NCBI GenBank assembly: GCA_950295325.1
Contig: OX485808.1
Span: forward strand, 3,226,501-3,290,500
Reading direction: 5' to 3'
DNA length: 64,000 bases
DNA from: Polytrichum commune
Taxonomy: Eukaryota; Streptophyta; Polytrichopsida; Polytrichales; Polytrichaceae
A program made the translations under genes and the position numbers. The notes below the pieces were generated by a model. The model ran no database searches. It was not told the origin of the DNA and was given only the letters and a program-made list of their open reading frames with translations. Of the stretch, positions 13,000 to 25,462 are shown in pieces. Numbering within the stretch: the first letter of the stretch is position 1; every line of letters begins with the position of its first letter.

Positions 13000-14930
13000 T
13001 TTTTGTTTTGAAAATCCCCTTTCACAAATTGGAATACTTGAAGGAATGACAAGTAATTTTGCCAAAGTTTCATGAGATGTGATCAATTGGTCACCACTTG
13101 TTGATGCCCCCACAAAATTGCCATGCCTCGTAAAATGATTTGTTTTCACATTCATGCCTCAAAGTTTCTACAAACTCAAGCAACTCTGCTCTACTTACAT
13201 TGCTTCCAGCCGCCATCAATCCAAATTTTATGATCAGTCTCTCCAACCATTGCTCTGGCATAGTTATACAAACTTCTTCATCGCTTGGATAATACTATGG
13301 ACTGAAAAAATCTGATGTATTGAAAACATGTAAATTGGGAAACCTTTTATTCAAACCATCCACATCTGCTTGCACATACATAGCTCCCATCATCTTGCAT
13401 TTTTCTAGTGTGTCCTCCTGATAAAAAATTTGTATGTGATGCATAGGATGATGTGTGCCTTCAACATCATCATTGGCCTTCCATCTTACTATACCATCCA
13501 CCCAAGCTTGGGACGAAAATGAACCCAAATTCTTGGTTCATCGTGCAAAGTTAGGTCGTGACCACATAAAAATATATCTCTTCAAATAGAAATTGATGAT
13601 ACCAAAGTAGATCCAACTGCTAAAATATCAACCAAGCCATATTGAAATTTCAATTTAATTTATTTAGTTCCGCCAACATATCCACAAACCACCACATGAT
13701 GAAACATTAGTTGAAACTAGAAGGTCATAGCTTGATGGTACCAATATGAACCTTTCACTTGGAAAACATCCAAATTTGTTGGCATATAGTACAAAATCCA
13801 ATCCAACACTTGACCTCGAGAAAGCCAACAAACTAAATGGAATTGCAAAATAGCCAATGGTTGTAAATCAAATTAGATCATCAAACTTTTGAGTTGCTTG
13901 CGTCAATTACTACTTCTCTTTACCCACTCAAACTTTTTGTTAGCAAGTTGATCCAAAATCAACAATTTTGGTATAATTTTGACTCCATCGCATATATACA
14001 AAACTTCTCAATTTGCAATGCAATGAGTGTTGACCAAAGCGGTCACATCATGCCTCAAAGGGGTCATCAATCCATGACGACAACATGTCATTGGAGCTGC
14101 TCCATTTGAACCTAAAACCACAAGTTGATTAGTATTCCACTATATTCTTTCCAATGAGCTTTGTTGTTGTTGCGAGATGCATATTTTCTCCCGTAGAATC
14201 TTCAATTGCTAACAATTACACAAAGGATATAGTTGCTGCTCCCTTCAAACTCAAATAACAACAATAAATTATTCAATATTGTTCCATAGTTGGGCTCGGT
14301 TGATTCGTCAATCATGAGAGAAAGATAAAAATGGAATTTTGATGCATTAGATTGTACAAATTGTCTCAAATGATACAACCCATAAAAATCCAATCCAACT
14401 ATATTTGTGATGTAGGATACGTACTCATCATTCACAGGCATGTCAGAAGTGTTCAAAAGCTTTAGTATTTGATACTCTTTTAAAACTAGTGATAGATAGA
14501 ACAATATTTATTGTAAAAGATAAGATTTTCATGCAAGTGATATTCTTTGCATGGTCTTTTCAATAGCATTTTGAACTTAACGAGTAATATAAATAAAACC
14601 ATTTGGAGTAAAGTGAAGGGCCTTCTATGTAGCCACTGAGGACTTGTGATCATTGCTATTCTTGCGATCACGTATGGATGTTTTTCTGCATACTTTTGCA
14701 ATATGCTTCCAAACCCCATGGCGAGTTTACACAAAATTCCTCACACTCAAAGCATTCTATATAACCACATATAGACCCACCATGTGGTCTCATGTGCATG
14801 AGCCATTTCTTGCCAATTTTCTAAGATGATCTAAACTTCCTTTCATATGTTCGTACACAAGCTTTTGTGGGTGCAAGTTGTTGAACTTCTTGGGAGTCTC
14901 ATAAATCATTGTTGGAAGGGGAATGTTCAC
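13000..14930 (-). pseudogene. Decayed hAT-type transposase (ZNF862/DUF4371-like)
   Basis: Several minus-strand fragments, broken by stops and frameshifts, line up in the order expected for a hAT-like transposase. From the N-terminal side: a Cys-rich stretch near 14790-14730 (ICGYIECFECEEFC), a block at 14504-14202 containing FYLSLMIDESTEPN, which resembles the conserved first catalytic Asp region (SLMIDEST), a block at 13528-13230 containing DGLNKRFPNLHVF followed by YPSDEEV, and a last piece near 13010-12940 (FVEVERLRCF) that may be the decayed dimerisation region. No long open frame remains. Terminal inverted repeats were not found, so the element limits are approximate. It could instead be a domesticated-type ZNF862 relative. 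A protein search would settle the family. Confidence 0.55.
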
Positions 14931-15479
14931 TATTTGAAAGTGGTTTATTCACTTGAGTTTGTGATGCAATTTGTACAAACCCATCCTTGATTGATTAGAG
15001 TGTAAGAAAATGAAAATGAAAAACATCAATAAAATAACATAAAGTAAAATAACACATAAAAAACAACTTATATGGTAAATTTTAAGTAAGATAATATAAA
15101 TATTAATCTTTGCATATTATTCACAATTCAATCATGCATATTAAAAAGAATTACATAGTCAATATCTCCATAACTCATGTAGCTTAGAGGAAACTATTTA
15201 AAATATGCTCCTCTTGAGAAGGTTCATGTCTCAAGAACCAAATAAAGATGTCACAATTTGTTGGTGAGGATCAGGCCCCATTGGTTTGCCCAACCTTGAA
15301 TTACTTTCCAATGCTATCTTGAGGTTGATTTGATAATCTAGTCTGGGTTGCAAGCAAGGTAAAGTGGACAACTCTTGATCCTTGCATAAGTTTGAGTGAC
15401 AGTGATTCAAAACAATATACTAAAGTATATTAAACATATTTGAATTTGGTGAAAAAATCATAATTATTTTAAAACATTG

Positions 15480-15480
<1 letters not shown>

Positions 15481-15514
<34 letters not shown>
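15481..15514. repeat. (TA)n microsatellite
   Basis: About 16 TA units ending at the TA target site of the pogo-like element. Shorter (TA)n tracts are at about 24956-24973 and 53618-53635, and (CA)n at 27880-27900. Confidence 0.9.
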
Positions 15515-15517
<3 letters not shown>

Positions 15518-16137
15518 ATCTCCCGCTTAAGTACGCACTTTGGACCGGAGCCGTTGGTGCGCACTTAGTTGGTAGGTAGGTGTGTACTTTACTCATATCG
15601 TTAGTGTTCCAGATTGGGCAAGTCGAAAAAAGTAACTGTTTAATACCCATCTAGCTTAACCCCGAAGAATACATGTTAGGATGCTCACAAAGCTACTGGT
15701 TTTGTTCGATCCCCTTCCCATTGAGGCTTGATGTTGACGGACGAGCTTCGACGACCTCAGAAGAAGAACCACCTATCGATGACGAAATCCAGTCTATCGA
15801 GACATTTGCTGAATCTAAAAGTGCTACCGACTTCAACGGCTTTGAAGCTCTACACATCGCCGTCCTCGACATCGACGACCAATTGCTTTGCTCGGATGTT
15901 CAAACAGAAGTTAGACGGATGTATCATGAATTGTGACGATTGTTCGAGACGTTTCAGCGGAACGTTCACAAACCGACATCGAATGTTAAGCGTAAAAGAT
16001 TCATGCGTTCACGACAAATGGCCTTGCATGACATGTTCAAACGATACAATACAAACCCTGATTTTTGTCAAAAAAATTTGCGCACTTACCGGGGATGTGT
16101 ATTTAAACGGGTGCGTACTCAAGAAGCGGGAGATTAC
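15515..16137 (+). mobile_element. pogo/Tigger-like element, 623 bp, with remnant transposase C-terminus
   Basis: The ends are inverted copies: GTAATCTCCCGCTTAAGTAC at the left and, reading inward, GTAATCTCCCGCTTCTTGAG at the right, each flanked by TA, the usual pogo target duplication. The left TA is the end of a (TA)n tract at 15481-15514. Inside, one frame from 15673 to 16200 reads an acidic stretch (EEEPPIDDEIQSIETF), a helix-rich part ending YHEL, an in-frame TGA at 15934-15936, then RLFETFQRNVHKPTSN and KRYN. Acidic and helical tails of this kind occur after the DDE domain of Tigger/Jerky transposases. The DDE domain itself is missing, so this is an internal-deletion derivative. Superfamily from ends and TA duplication is firmer than the protein assignment. 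Confidence 0.7.
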
Positions 16138-16263
16138 TATAGTGTGGGTGACACTAACTACACGGGCGGTTTCCAATTAGTGTTGAGCCAGACAAACTGA
16201 CTGGGTTGGTGACACTAACTACAATGTGTTTAGGGTACTGACGGTGCATTCAGCTCAAGTTAA

Positions 16264-16766
16264 GGGCCACTTCACACATGAGACTGAGAGCCCATGACCA
16301 TCACACTTCAAGCACTCTCATTGGTGGAAAAGGCGGAGCCCGTCCAAGTTCGCTTCACACTACGCTTGATGGACCAACGGAGTATGTGAATGCAAGATAA
16401 ATGTAAAGTCTACATGGATTCCTACATGGCATCCAATGGATCATGTTTCACGGTCACTTGGGACTATTTTCAAAAACCACCTCTTGGAGGCAGGCCTAAC
16501 ACAAAACCATTGGGAGACCATGGCACTCCGAACGCTCACAACCGTTGATTTATTCTATCTTATCATGCATGAGGACCCACATGGATAGAAATTCATTGAA
16601 AGAGCATTTAGTTGAGGGCCCGGTCACATATGACTTCACACTACACTGGAGGATCCGTGACCACACTACATGATTGTGGAGGTGTGTTGGGACGACCGTT
16701 GAACACTTTCTTTTGGGCTCTCACAATTTCACGGTCACGGCACTTGGCTCGTGTGTGAAGTGGCCC
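16264..16766 (+). mobile_element. PIF/Harbinger-like MITE, family 1 copy C (503 bp)
   Basis: Begins GGGCCACTTCACACATGAG and ends CGTGTGTGAAGTGGCCC, flanked by TAA at 16261-16263 and 16767-16769. It is the longest of the four copies in this window and starts 126 bases after the pogo-like element ending at 16137. Confidence 0.92.
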
Positions 16767-16805
16767 TAAGGTATGTGGGGAGGGATGTGGCTGGGGTTGC
16801 GGAGT

Positions 16806-16828
16806 GGGGGGGGGGGGGGGGGGGGGGG
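16806..16828 (+). repeat. Run of 23 G
   Basis: Unbroken homopolymer, 37 bases after the TAA duplication of MITE copy C. It can form quadruplex structures, and its exact length is uncertain in most sequencing methods. A run of 14 C lies at 3201-3214. Confidence 0.95.
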
Positions 16829-16989
16829 CTTGTGCATTGAATTTTGTGACCAGTCTCTCTCTCGTGTGTGTACGAACGGCAGTCTATGGTGGAGTGGCTC
16901 TGGAGCAGCGGCAGTTGGTGGGGCGGTTCTGGGCAGCTCAGAGAGAGCGAGCGACCGACTGTGCTGCCATTTGCATGTGCACACTGTTG

Positions 16990-17205
16990 CACAGTGATTG
17001 GGGAGAACCGCTGGTTGAGTTTGAGAAATAACCGGTTGGAGTTGTTCAAGATTGCAGGAAAATTAACTGATCGTTTCAGAGGAGTTTATAGAATATACCC
17101 CATTTTAATAAAGGAAAACCGGAGGATGTCAACATGTAACTGGTTGGACTTGCAAACACTAGGATCTCAACTGATTAGTATGCCCAAAAATCTCCCCCAC
17201 CACTG
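16990..17205 (+). mobile_element. hAT-like MITE, copy H1 (216 bp)
   Basis: Begins CACAGTGATTGGGGAGAACC and ends ATCTCCCCCACCACTG. The eight-base target duplication CACTGTTG is present exactly on both sides (16982-16989 and 17206-17213), the length used by hAT elements. The interior contains GGATGTCAACATGTAACTGG and CAAACACTAGGATCTCAAC, shared with H2-H4. Confidence 0.85.
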
Positions 17206-17332
17206 CACTGTTGTCAAACTTGCTGGGAAGAGGGGAAGGGGGAAGTGGTCTACCTTACATTTTATCGCTCTAGACATTCAAGCCACACGTCACTCCAGGC
17301 CCTAAGTGAGTGAATGCAAACGGCATGTGGAG

Positions 17333-17536
17333 CAGTGATCGGGGAGATTTTTGGGCATAATCGTTTGAGATCCTAGTGTTTGCAAGTCCAACCTGCTACA
17401 TGTTGACATCCTCCGGTTTTCCTTTATTAAATTGGGGTATATTCTATAAAGATCTCTAAAACGATCGGTAAGTCTCCTGAAGTCTTCAACTTCAACCAGT
17501 TGTTTCTCAAACTCAACCGGTTCTCCCCGATCATAG
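17333..17536 (-). mobile_element. hAT-like MITE, copy H2 (204 bp)
   Basis: Inverted relative to H1, 127 bases downstream of it. Ends CAGTGATCGGGGAG and CTCCCCGATCATAG. The eight-base duplication ATGTGGAG is exact on both sides (17325-17332 and 17537-17544). A (TAGG)n microsatellite lies 37 bases further right. Confidence 0.88.
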
Positions 17537-17575
17537 ATGTGGAGAAGTGGAAATGGACGTTGATGTCGCTTTGGA

Positions 17576-17598
17576 GTAGGTAGGTAGGTAGGTAGGTA
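17576..17598 (+). repeat. (TAGG)n microsatellite
   Basis: Six tandem TAGG units 39 bases beyond hAT-like copy H2. Confidence 0.85.
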
Positions 17599-17599
17599 G

Positions 17600-19235
17600 T
17601 CTAGTTTGAGGGGGTTCATAGTTGAGCATGAGGTTAAACGTGTCATTCGAACTTGATGGCGTCCTACGTGGCATTGGCGTGGTCCAAGGATCCGCCTCTG
17701 TGCCCTCGCTGCGCATGACTGGCCAGACCGCGGCTCTACGACACTGACCCGGTCCGGCCTCCGTTCCCCAACGTTGACGGAGCTCGCCCACGACGTCCCA
17801 GCTCTAGCGGTGTCGCAACCCTTGCTAACTTTCCTTAACTTATCTTGACCGCTTTCCAACTCTAGCAAGTGCCACGAGCACTAACCTGCACATCCCACAC
17901 ACGTGCATGGTTAGCTCCCCATACCGTGGACCTCCAAGCTCATGGCTTGGTCACCAAACTCTCCTACACATGCATTCGGCATTATTCCCTTAGTAGGTAG
18001 CCAATGGTTAGATGTGGACTTCCCATCCATGGAAGTCCACTTTTGAGTTGATCATCGTGTTGCCAAAGCAACACTATAACAACCCGAAGCATAGTTGCGA
18101 AGTGTGCTCTAGGTGGGGTCGGTCGGCAAAGCCACCTCACCCATATAATCCTCTAGGGACTTTGGACAGGGCCCCTACCCCACCGTCACGTAGCCTTTTG
18201 TCTCTCTCCCAAGGGTTGGGGCCAAGTAGACATTATCCCTTAGCGCGCTGGGGTTAGAAGCCCCCAACAACTTTAGATCACCATAACTTCTTGTGATCTT
18301 TGACGCTATCAAGCGACCACTCTATTGACATCTATTCTTTGCATAAATGCCGATGAACTCCTCACTTGCCTCATTCAAGCAAGTAGTGACGAAGTTATGG
18401 CTGTTCAAACCTCAACAGTCTTGGGCGCTACTCCCAGGGCGCTCTCCCTAGGCAGCGCCCCACTCAAATTGCCATATCTCTTAGCTTACACATCCGATTG
18501 AGGTGTTCTTTGGCATTCTAGAATCCAGACGCCATAAGCCACTCATAGCTCATGGCCTTACCCTCGTGACTCCTAGACTCTGTGGGTGGGAGGCGTTCTC
18601 AACGCCAGGGCCCTCGCCCACACTAGGATCATTTGGGCCCTCTCACCAATGGCACCACAAGTCCCAGGTGTCAGTACTCCGGGGTCCCCCTTGTGCCCAT
18701 GATGTTGCGGGCATTCCTCATGGAAAGGTGCGCGACATGCAACGTGCACTTTCATCGACAAAGATCGATGTTGTTGTTTCATCACTCCAATGGGACGTGT
18801 TGCACTGCGACATAATTCTAATGGAATGTGTTGCATCGTACCGGGTGGGACATCATCAATGACCAAGTCCTTCATTACTCAAAGCAATCATCGATCTGCA
18901 TGTTCTTCTAGTTGGAAAGATGGTTTAGGTTGCAGTTGTTTTAGTCTCACACGAGTGCTCCGCCTCCCATTTTGTGTTTATGTTGTGGTGAGTTGTTTGA
19001 GGAAGTGAATCTATTGTGGTTTGGGGTTTAGGGAGTGTTTCTGCTACGGCAGTCTCTCATGCGCGTGCGTGTGTTCAAGATTTGAAGTGCGTGGTTTTGG
19101 GTTTTCAATGTTTAAGCTATGTCCAACGAGAAAGACTTCATGTGCTGTCATGTGGATCAAGGAATTTATTTATGATAATAAAGTGAAGCACCCATAAGAG
19201 GACAATGGACATTCATACTTACAACATAATTTGAC
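17600..19235. other. Intergenic, moderately GC-rich, no gene recognised
   Basis: Several overlapping frames exist on both strands (188 codons minus at 17302-17868, 119 codons plus at 18503-18862) but none has a motif. The 188-codon frame runs through hAT-like copy H2, so its 3' part is transposon sequence. Confidence 0.5.
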
Positions 19236-19238
19236 TAA

Positions 19239-22200
19239 GGGCCCGGCCGCACCAGGGGGTGTTGGAGCGGGACCGACAGGGAGGAGGGCCTACACGGAAC
19301 CCCCAAACCGGGTAAGAGTGGGTAGCAGGGCCGATGTGGCAGTGCTGTGCCAGGGGCCACACAGGGCGGCTCTGTGCCGGATATGGCGTTGTTCATCCAC
19401 TACTTTTTGTTGGGTTCCAACGTTCCGAGGGCTCTGGGGCATCGCCGACTGCGAGGGTTGTCCGCTCTTCGGGGTTCCTGCGACTGTCTCACAAAATCCG
19501 AACACCAATTGCTGGAGATGGAAGAAGACAACACGATTGATAGCGAGCTGCGGGGCCTAAATTTCGGGTGATAAACTCATTGTTCTTTTTGTGTGGTTGC
19601 TTGCCTTCACAATGGAGCAGCTGTGGATTTTGTGCGATACATGCTGTGTTTCGTTTGCTTGGGCAGGGTTTTGTTGTGGGTGTTGTTATCCGCGTTTAAA
19701 GTAACTGACCGACATGTTCTGTTATGCCCTGTGTGTTTTGGACGTTTCGCAATGTGTATGCAGGGCGTGGGATTACTGGCATGGATATAAATTGTTTTGC
19801 TACGCTTTTTATACCCATTCTCTGCCGCACGAGGCCGAGTTTCGGGCGTCCAAATTGGGTGCGTGTGCGTCCCCCCTCCTGGATTTTGTTTGCTTTGAAT
19901 GTGGTATCTTTTGTTGCTACGTTTTTTGCTTCCATGCTGTGATCGAGAGGTCGAGGTCCCCTCATGAATCTACTGGTACAGGCCAGCTTGTGTGGAGGCG
20001 ACATCGTGCGTCCAGTACTCCCTCGCACCATGCCCTCCGCGCCACATGCGTGGGACTCCTCCCCCTTGTCGAAATGTTTTGCAAATGGGAGTTACAAGAG
20101 GACTGCAGCAATCTGCGGGCACTCATGCTCCGCTTCGACTCCGAGGCTGCCTTGGAGACGCACGTCCTAGGCCGATCTCTGTTGCTGATGCTGCGTGATG
20201 ATGATGTTGGGCTGGAAAATCTCCCGCAGCGCCCGATTTCCGATACTCATGTGAACCCCTTTGACGCCATTAGAGGCAGGCTTGCCGCAGTGGACCTCGC
20301 ATTTCGGGGTTTTCATGCACAGGTGCACGTAAATGTAGATTTTTTTTCCAGAAAACACAGTTGCATGGATGCACATGCTGGCATTCGTCGCAGCAGTTTG
20401 CCTGTTTTCGGTCTTGTGGCTGCAACTTTCCCTGGAATTAAAATCTTGCTTCACAGTTTATTGGACCCCCTTTGGTGCACACTCTTGTTTGTGCGCCGTC
20501 CCCGTGATGGTGTTTGCATTCAATTTTTTTGTGAATATCTTTTGACTTGGATTCCTCCCCCCTCGTGCCCTCAATGCCCACTTCCAATCGGCCTTTCGTG
20601 GCTGTAAACTTCCCACCACAATGTTGCCTGTGATCATTGATGCACACTGAACCCATTGTTCAGCCGCGTCCCCAGCTGCGTGTGGCCCTCTTCGGGATAG
20701 TCGGTGGCTGTGGTCGGCATTGGCCCCCACATGCATGTCCCACCTGCGTCCTGGATTTATTGTGCCATTTCAAGCTTGCTTTCGGGTGCCTGTCATGCAT
20801 CGATAGGGTTGTCTAATCCTTGAAATTCACAGTCTCCCTTTCAGAGGCATGTGCGCATGCCCCTAGGAAACGTGTAGGTTTGAGTTCGGGCATTGGTTTG
20901 CATTTGTGCACGCAACAATCCCCGCAAGCCTCGTCCATCATGTTCTCTGCATGTACTGGACTGTAGAAGCCAGCTGTTGCTTTTCAAAGTCTTTCATTTT
21001 ACCCTTGATGTGTGTCTGGGATTGCTTCAGAACTTCCCTGCATACGGGGCAGGGAATTCCAGCCCCGCATTTCGGCCCCCTTGCTTTCATGTTTTTGGGA
21101 TATGCGGCACATGCACAATCCTTTGAGCATACAAGCAGAATAGATGGAGAACATCACATTCACGCAGAAGCCCATTCACCCCAACCCAATAACCGTTTCA
21201 CATTCCCAATTTCTACCATCTATACACATGCAACATCCAGGAAACATAAATATGCATATGTGCATGCAGATCAGCAAAAGGACTCGCATTCGTGCATGAC
21301 TCAAAAACTTTGTATTCTCTGCCGGCTCAAAATGACAGCCATGTTGTCTTGCACTTTGCATTGTTCTGTAATTGCACATCAGAAGCTGTGGCCCACAGTC
21401 GTGCCACAAATGCCACAAAGAGAAATGCCAAAACCCCAAGCATGGACACTGCCTACTCGGGGGTGGATGTGGCAGTCAAAGCGACAAGATACAAAAATTG
21501 CACCCAGTAACACCAGCCACAAGAAGAGGGCGCACAAACCGGGAGAGAGAACGCACAACGACGGAAAAAATGAGGCAGACACAAAGGCAGAGTGGGGTTG
21601 CGCTACGGCATTGCGATGCGCCGACCCAAAACGTTCAAAGACACCATATTGCCAAATATCGCGCAACGACGACAGAATTCCATGCCCCACCCACACCCCA
21701 CCCTTACCGCACCATGCCCGTTGTGGGTCCTTCTGAACATCCGAAACCCACAAAAATTACCCCCAATCCACTCACCACATTTATCTGCTATGCAGGTCTT
21801 GAGGCGCACCAAAGCACAAGCGTCCCCGCCGTTGCTCCTGAAGAGACGCAGAGTTTCGAACGTGGGATCCAAACCATACTTGCACACTGGACCTGCGACA
21901 TGCACAGCGAGAGTCCACGCCGAACGAAGCTCCCGCGCGAACCAATTCGTGTAGCATGACGCAAACCCTCAGCACCGTCCCCGCGGTGACAACGACCCTG
22001 TCCACTCTGACGACGACCTCCTGGACAGAATTTGTCCGCACTTGCGCGTTCTCATCCGCAGTGGTTCCTAACGTTGCTTGCAGGCAACGTTACAAAACCC
22101 TGCGTTCTGTGTGCTAAACTCCGATTTCCGGGAGCCACGTGGCTCCAACAGCCTCTGACACACCTAGAGGCGGGCCGCTATGGACCCACCGTGTGCGGCC

Positions 22201-22269
22201 TCTGTTTCAGCCTAAAAGTCCGGTTGCCTCTCCGGTCCCGGCCTGTGACCCCCGGGTGCGGCCCCCCCC
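19239..22269. mobile_element. GC-rich 3.0-kb element with Harbinger-like ends
   Basis: The left end reads GGGCCCGGCCGCACCAGGGGG. The right end, read inward, gives GGGGGGGGCCGCACCCGGGGG, and similarity continues imperfectly (GGGACCG in both). TAA flanks at 19236-19238 and 22270-22272. The block is visibly richer in G+C than its surroundings, with abrupt edges. Open frames are present on both strands, the longest at 19714-20607 plus, but none gives a convincing transposase. A minus-strand piece at about 21126-20937 reads GPKCGAGIPCPVCREVLKQS, which looks like part of a RING-type zinc-binding exon, so a captured gene fragment is possible. Element status rests on ends and duplication; content is unresolved. 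Confidence 0.6.
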
Positions 22270-22272
22270 TAA

Positions 22273-24955
22273 GTGAACAAGGCCGTGGGAATGCTAGCGT
22301 TCCAGGATCGTTTCTCCATTGTACTATTATGTTAAACTTGCAAGGGAAGTTAGGATTTTATTGTTCTCTTTGCACAAAGTCTTTCAATATGTCCCAAGGA
22401 ATTGTTGCAATTTGGGAGTCAATGTAGGATCCCTTCCATGTGGTCCTATGAGGTAGCCAATTGAGATTACCATACCGGATTAAACCAGGTTCATGGTTCT
22501 ACAACGTGTCTTTCTGTGCTTGCAGGAGTGTCGCCTCCCTTTGTGGACCGTAGGGTATATCGGGGTTGGGCTTGTCGTCTTGAAAGGGAGAGGTTTCAAT
22601 AGCATCATGTAGCACCATTTTCCTTGCAAAATAAGGCAAGATTCTAGAGTGAGAGGAACTACAAAACATAATCACCCCTAAACCTAAAATTGTTGTGAAT
22701 CAAGATCGTATTCTAAACCACCTAACTCTAAATGGTGTGAAAGGCATGGAAGATGTAGTACTTAAAGTGAATAGCAAGCAAACCTTGCTCACACGAAGAT
22801 TGGGAGCAATTGTAAACCCGGTCCTTCAACTACACGATTGGTATGATGCGTTGCAACCACACGCTGGATTTGACATACTGTTGGCATATGCTCTAAGTAA
22901 TGTCCTGCACTCCCATCCTGTTATTCTAGCCGAATCTCCTAAACTCGAAGAGCACTTTAGTTGTACAAGGAATAGTGGAAAACATATGGAGTGCATGAAA
23001 GAGACTACAATACCCTTAAAATGTTGCCCTAAACTCTTTAATTGTCTTCATTTTTGAGGACCCGCAAAACGAGGACAATTTGAGATGGCCTTACAACACA
23101 CAATGAAGGTAGGACGTTATACGTGTCTTCAATAATGACGACCCGGAAGCCGAGGAGATTTTGAAATGGTTATACATGACAAAGCAAATTGTAGAACGGC
23201 GATGAGACGACATGTGAGGGGAAGGAGTCCACCCTCCAAAATGATGGAAGTAGCCTTACTGTGAAGATTGCTAAAACATGATCAAGGTAAGGAAGAACAA
23301 GCTCCCATTCATGTTGATGTAAAAACAACCACCAATGTGCTTTATTGTTGATAATAGTAGTAGTAATTTATTTACTAAATTTATATGAAGGGAGGCAAGA
23401 CAACATACAAGAGGGATATGTTTTGGGTTGCAATTATTAATCTTCTCCTTCTCTCTAATTTCTCCCTTCAAACATTATGCTTTTTTCACTTGTGACTTTT
23501 GCTCCAATTAAGAAAATTCCTAGTGATACTGGTATTCAAATCGATGCACCCCCCCCTCAATTTAGTCCTTTTCAAGTTCTCCAACTTCTACCGACCAAAA
23601 TTACGCAACAAAACTTGTGTTTTGTGATGAAACATCAACGAATATCAAAATACATATTGACTATTCCTTGATTTAATTATGGTTTTTGAAAATGCATGTG
23701 TGCCTATTGTTAAATTGAGTACCTAGATCCCCCAACTATGTAAACTATTGAGTCTAGAATGGTCGATTAAATTTGAACACGTAGTCCAACATCCTTTAAC
23801 ACCCTAAACACATGTCTTGTTGGGTGTCCATTCTTAGATCTAACCTAATCACACATCACTTGAATGTAAGTGCCCGATTAAGATAAACCACCAAATAGGA
23901 CTCGCATACATTTGTCATGTTATGAGTTAGTTTTTTTCTTTTTTCGGTTGAAGTATTTCACCCGAAAGTGCCTCGAAAGGATACTACTTAAACAGCACAG
24001 GAAAAGGCCCAACAAGCTTCCCAAGGCACTTCAAAGTCCCACGGGATTCAAATACAGAAGACGACTAATGATTAAAATGCACTTTCGGAATGTTCCCTTG
24101 CAATATGATGTAGTAGGTCACAGGCGCTTTTTGTAGGCTTGCTGTTGGGCATTTCATTGAGCTCATTGATAGGCACTAGAAAAGGCGGGCACACATATTG
24201 ATTCAACCTCCTGGTAAAGAAAGTCCAAGGAGGAAATTGATTCATCAATTTTTGTTACATACCCCTTTTCCCCAAAAAAAGAAAAAGAAAAAAAGACGAA
24301 TGTCCAAGCAGAGACAAATTAAGGTCCTGGATAATAATAGTTCCATGAGCATTTTGCCAGGTGCCCGAATCTTGAGCTCCAGCCTTGAATTTCGAACTTA
24401 CAAAAAGATCATACTTAATTATTGTCACACTGACTTTACAAAAGCCCAAAGTGTGAACACTACAAGCATTCATCGCTTTTGTAGCAAGCAAAACAACTAA
24501 TACGAATCTACACTAATTAATGTATTTAGTGCCATGTGGTATTCTATGTCATTGTGGTGGCTTTTCTAATGACACTTGTTATGAAAAAGTTAGTAAAAAC
24601 GAATGTGATCTTGTTGTGCTTTTAGTTCATCCAACTGCTAATTATTGAGATTGAGTTTGGTGTATACTAGCAGCATCCTAACATTTATGGAAATGAAATT
24701 TTGTCATGGATGATTGAAATTTGGATGGAAAAATCACTTAATGAGTGACAAGTATTTGCGCGCATTATAAATCTGTAGTGCCCAAATGATGGTTACAAGG
24801 AATGACAAATAATATCAGGTTTACATTTAGTGTTGGTGACACTACACATGCAGTTTACAATTATTGTTGAGTAGAAAAAATATGGAATTGGTGACACAAT
24901 ATGCAATATTTATTGTAGTTACATGGGACAATGATAACTCATAGTGACAACAATC
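22273..24955. other. Intergenic, no gene recognised
   Basis: A 120-codon plus frame at 22695-23057 is the longest and shows no family features. A piece related to dispersed family X (ACACGTAGTCCAACATCC, TGTTGGGTGTCCATTC) lies at about 23720-23880. Confidence 0.5.
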
Positions 24956-24975
24956 ATATATATATATATATATAA

Positions 24976-25462
24976 GAGCCACTTCACTCATTAGATTGAG
25001 AGCCCGTGACCATTACACTTCAAGCACTCTCATTGGTGGAAAAGGCGGAGCTGGTCAAGTTTGAGGGACCAACGGAGTATGTGAATGCAAGATGGATGTA
25101 AAGTCCACATGGATCGAATGGATCATGACATTGAATGGATCATGTTTCATGGTCACTTGGACTATTTTCAAAAACCGCCTCTTGGAGGTAGGCCTAACAC
25201 AAAACCGGGAGACCATGACACTCCGAATGCTCACAACTGTTGATTTATTCTATTCAATCATGTGTGAAGCCCCGCATGATTAAAAAAATCCTTGAAGTAA
25301 CATTTGGTGGAGGGCCCGATCACATCTGGCTTCACACTACACTTGAGGGTCCGTGACCACACTACATGATTTTGGAGGTGTCTTGGGATGGCCTTTGGAC
25401 ACTTTCTTTTGGGCTCTCACAATTTCATGGTCATGGCTCTTGGCTCGTGTGTGAAGTGGGCC
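24976..25462 (+). mobile_element. PIF/Harbinger-like MITE, family 1 copy D (487 bp)
   Basis: Begins GAGCCACTTCACTCATTAG and ends GTGTGTGAAGTGGGCC, flanked by TAA at 24973-24975 and 25463-25465. The left TAA lies in a (TA)n tract. It has more changes in its ends than copies B and C and a short internal deletion after the CACTCTCATTGG segment. Confidence 0.88.

Noticed and set aside
16735-17049. Overlapping frames of 104 and 145 codons on both strands around the G-run
   Set aside because: Poly-Pro and poly-Gly runs are products of the 23-G homopolymer, and the rest lies in MITEs.
17302-17868. 188-codon minus-strand frame
   Set aside because: Its second half is hAT-like MITE H2; the first half has no motif.
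19714-20607. 297-codon plus-strand open frame, the longest in the window
   Set aside because: Cys-, Phe- and Pro-rich composition without domain motifs, overlapping frames on the other strand, and location in a GC-rich element where long chance frames are expected. A segment reading FFSRKHSC faintly recalls a Harbinger transposase motif, but the rest does not follow.
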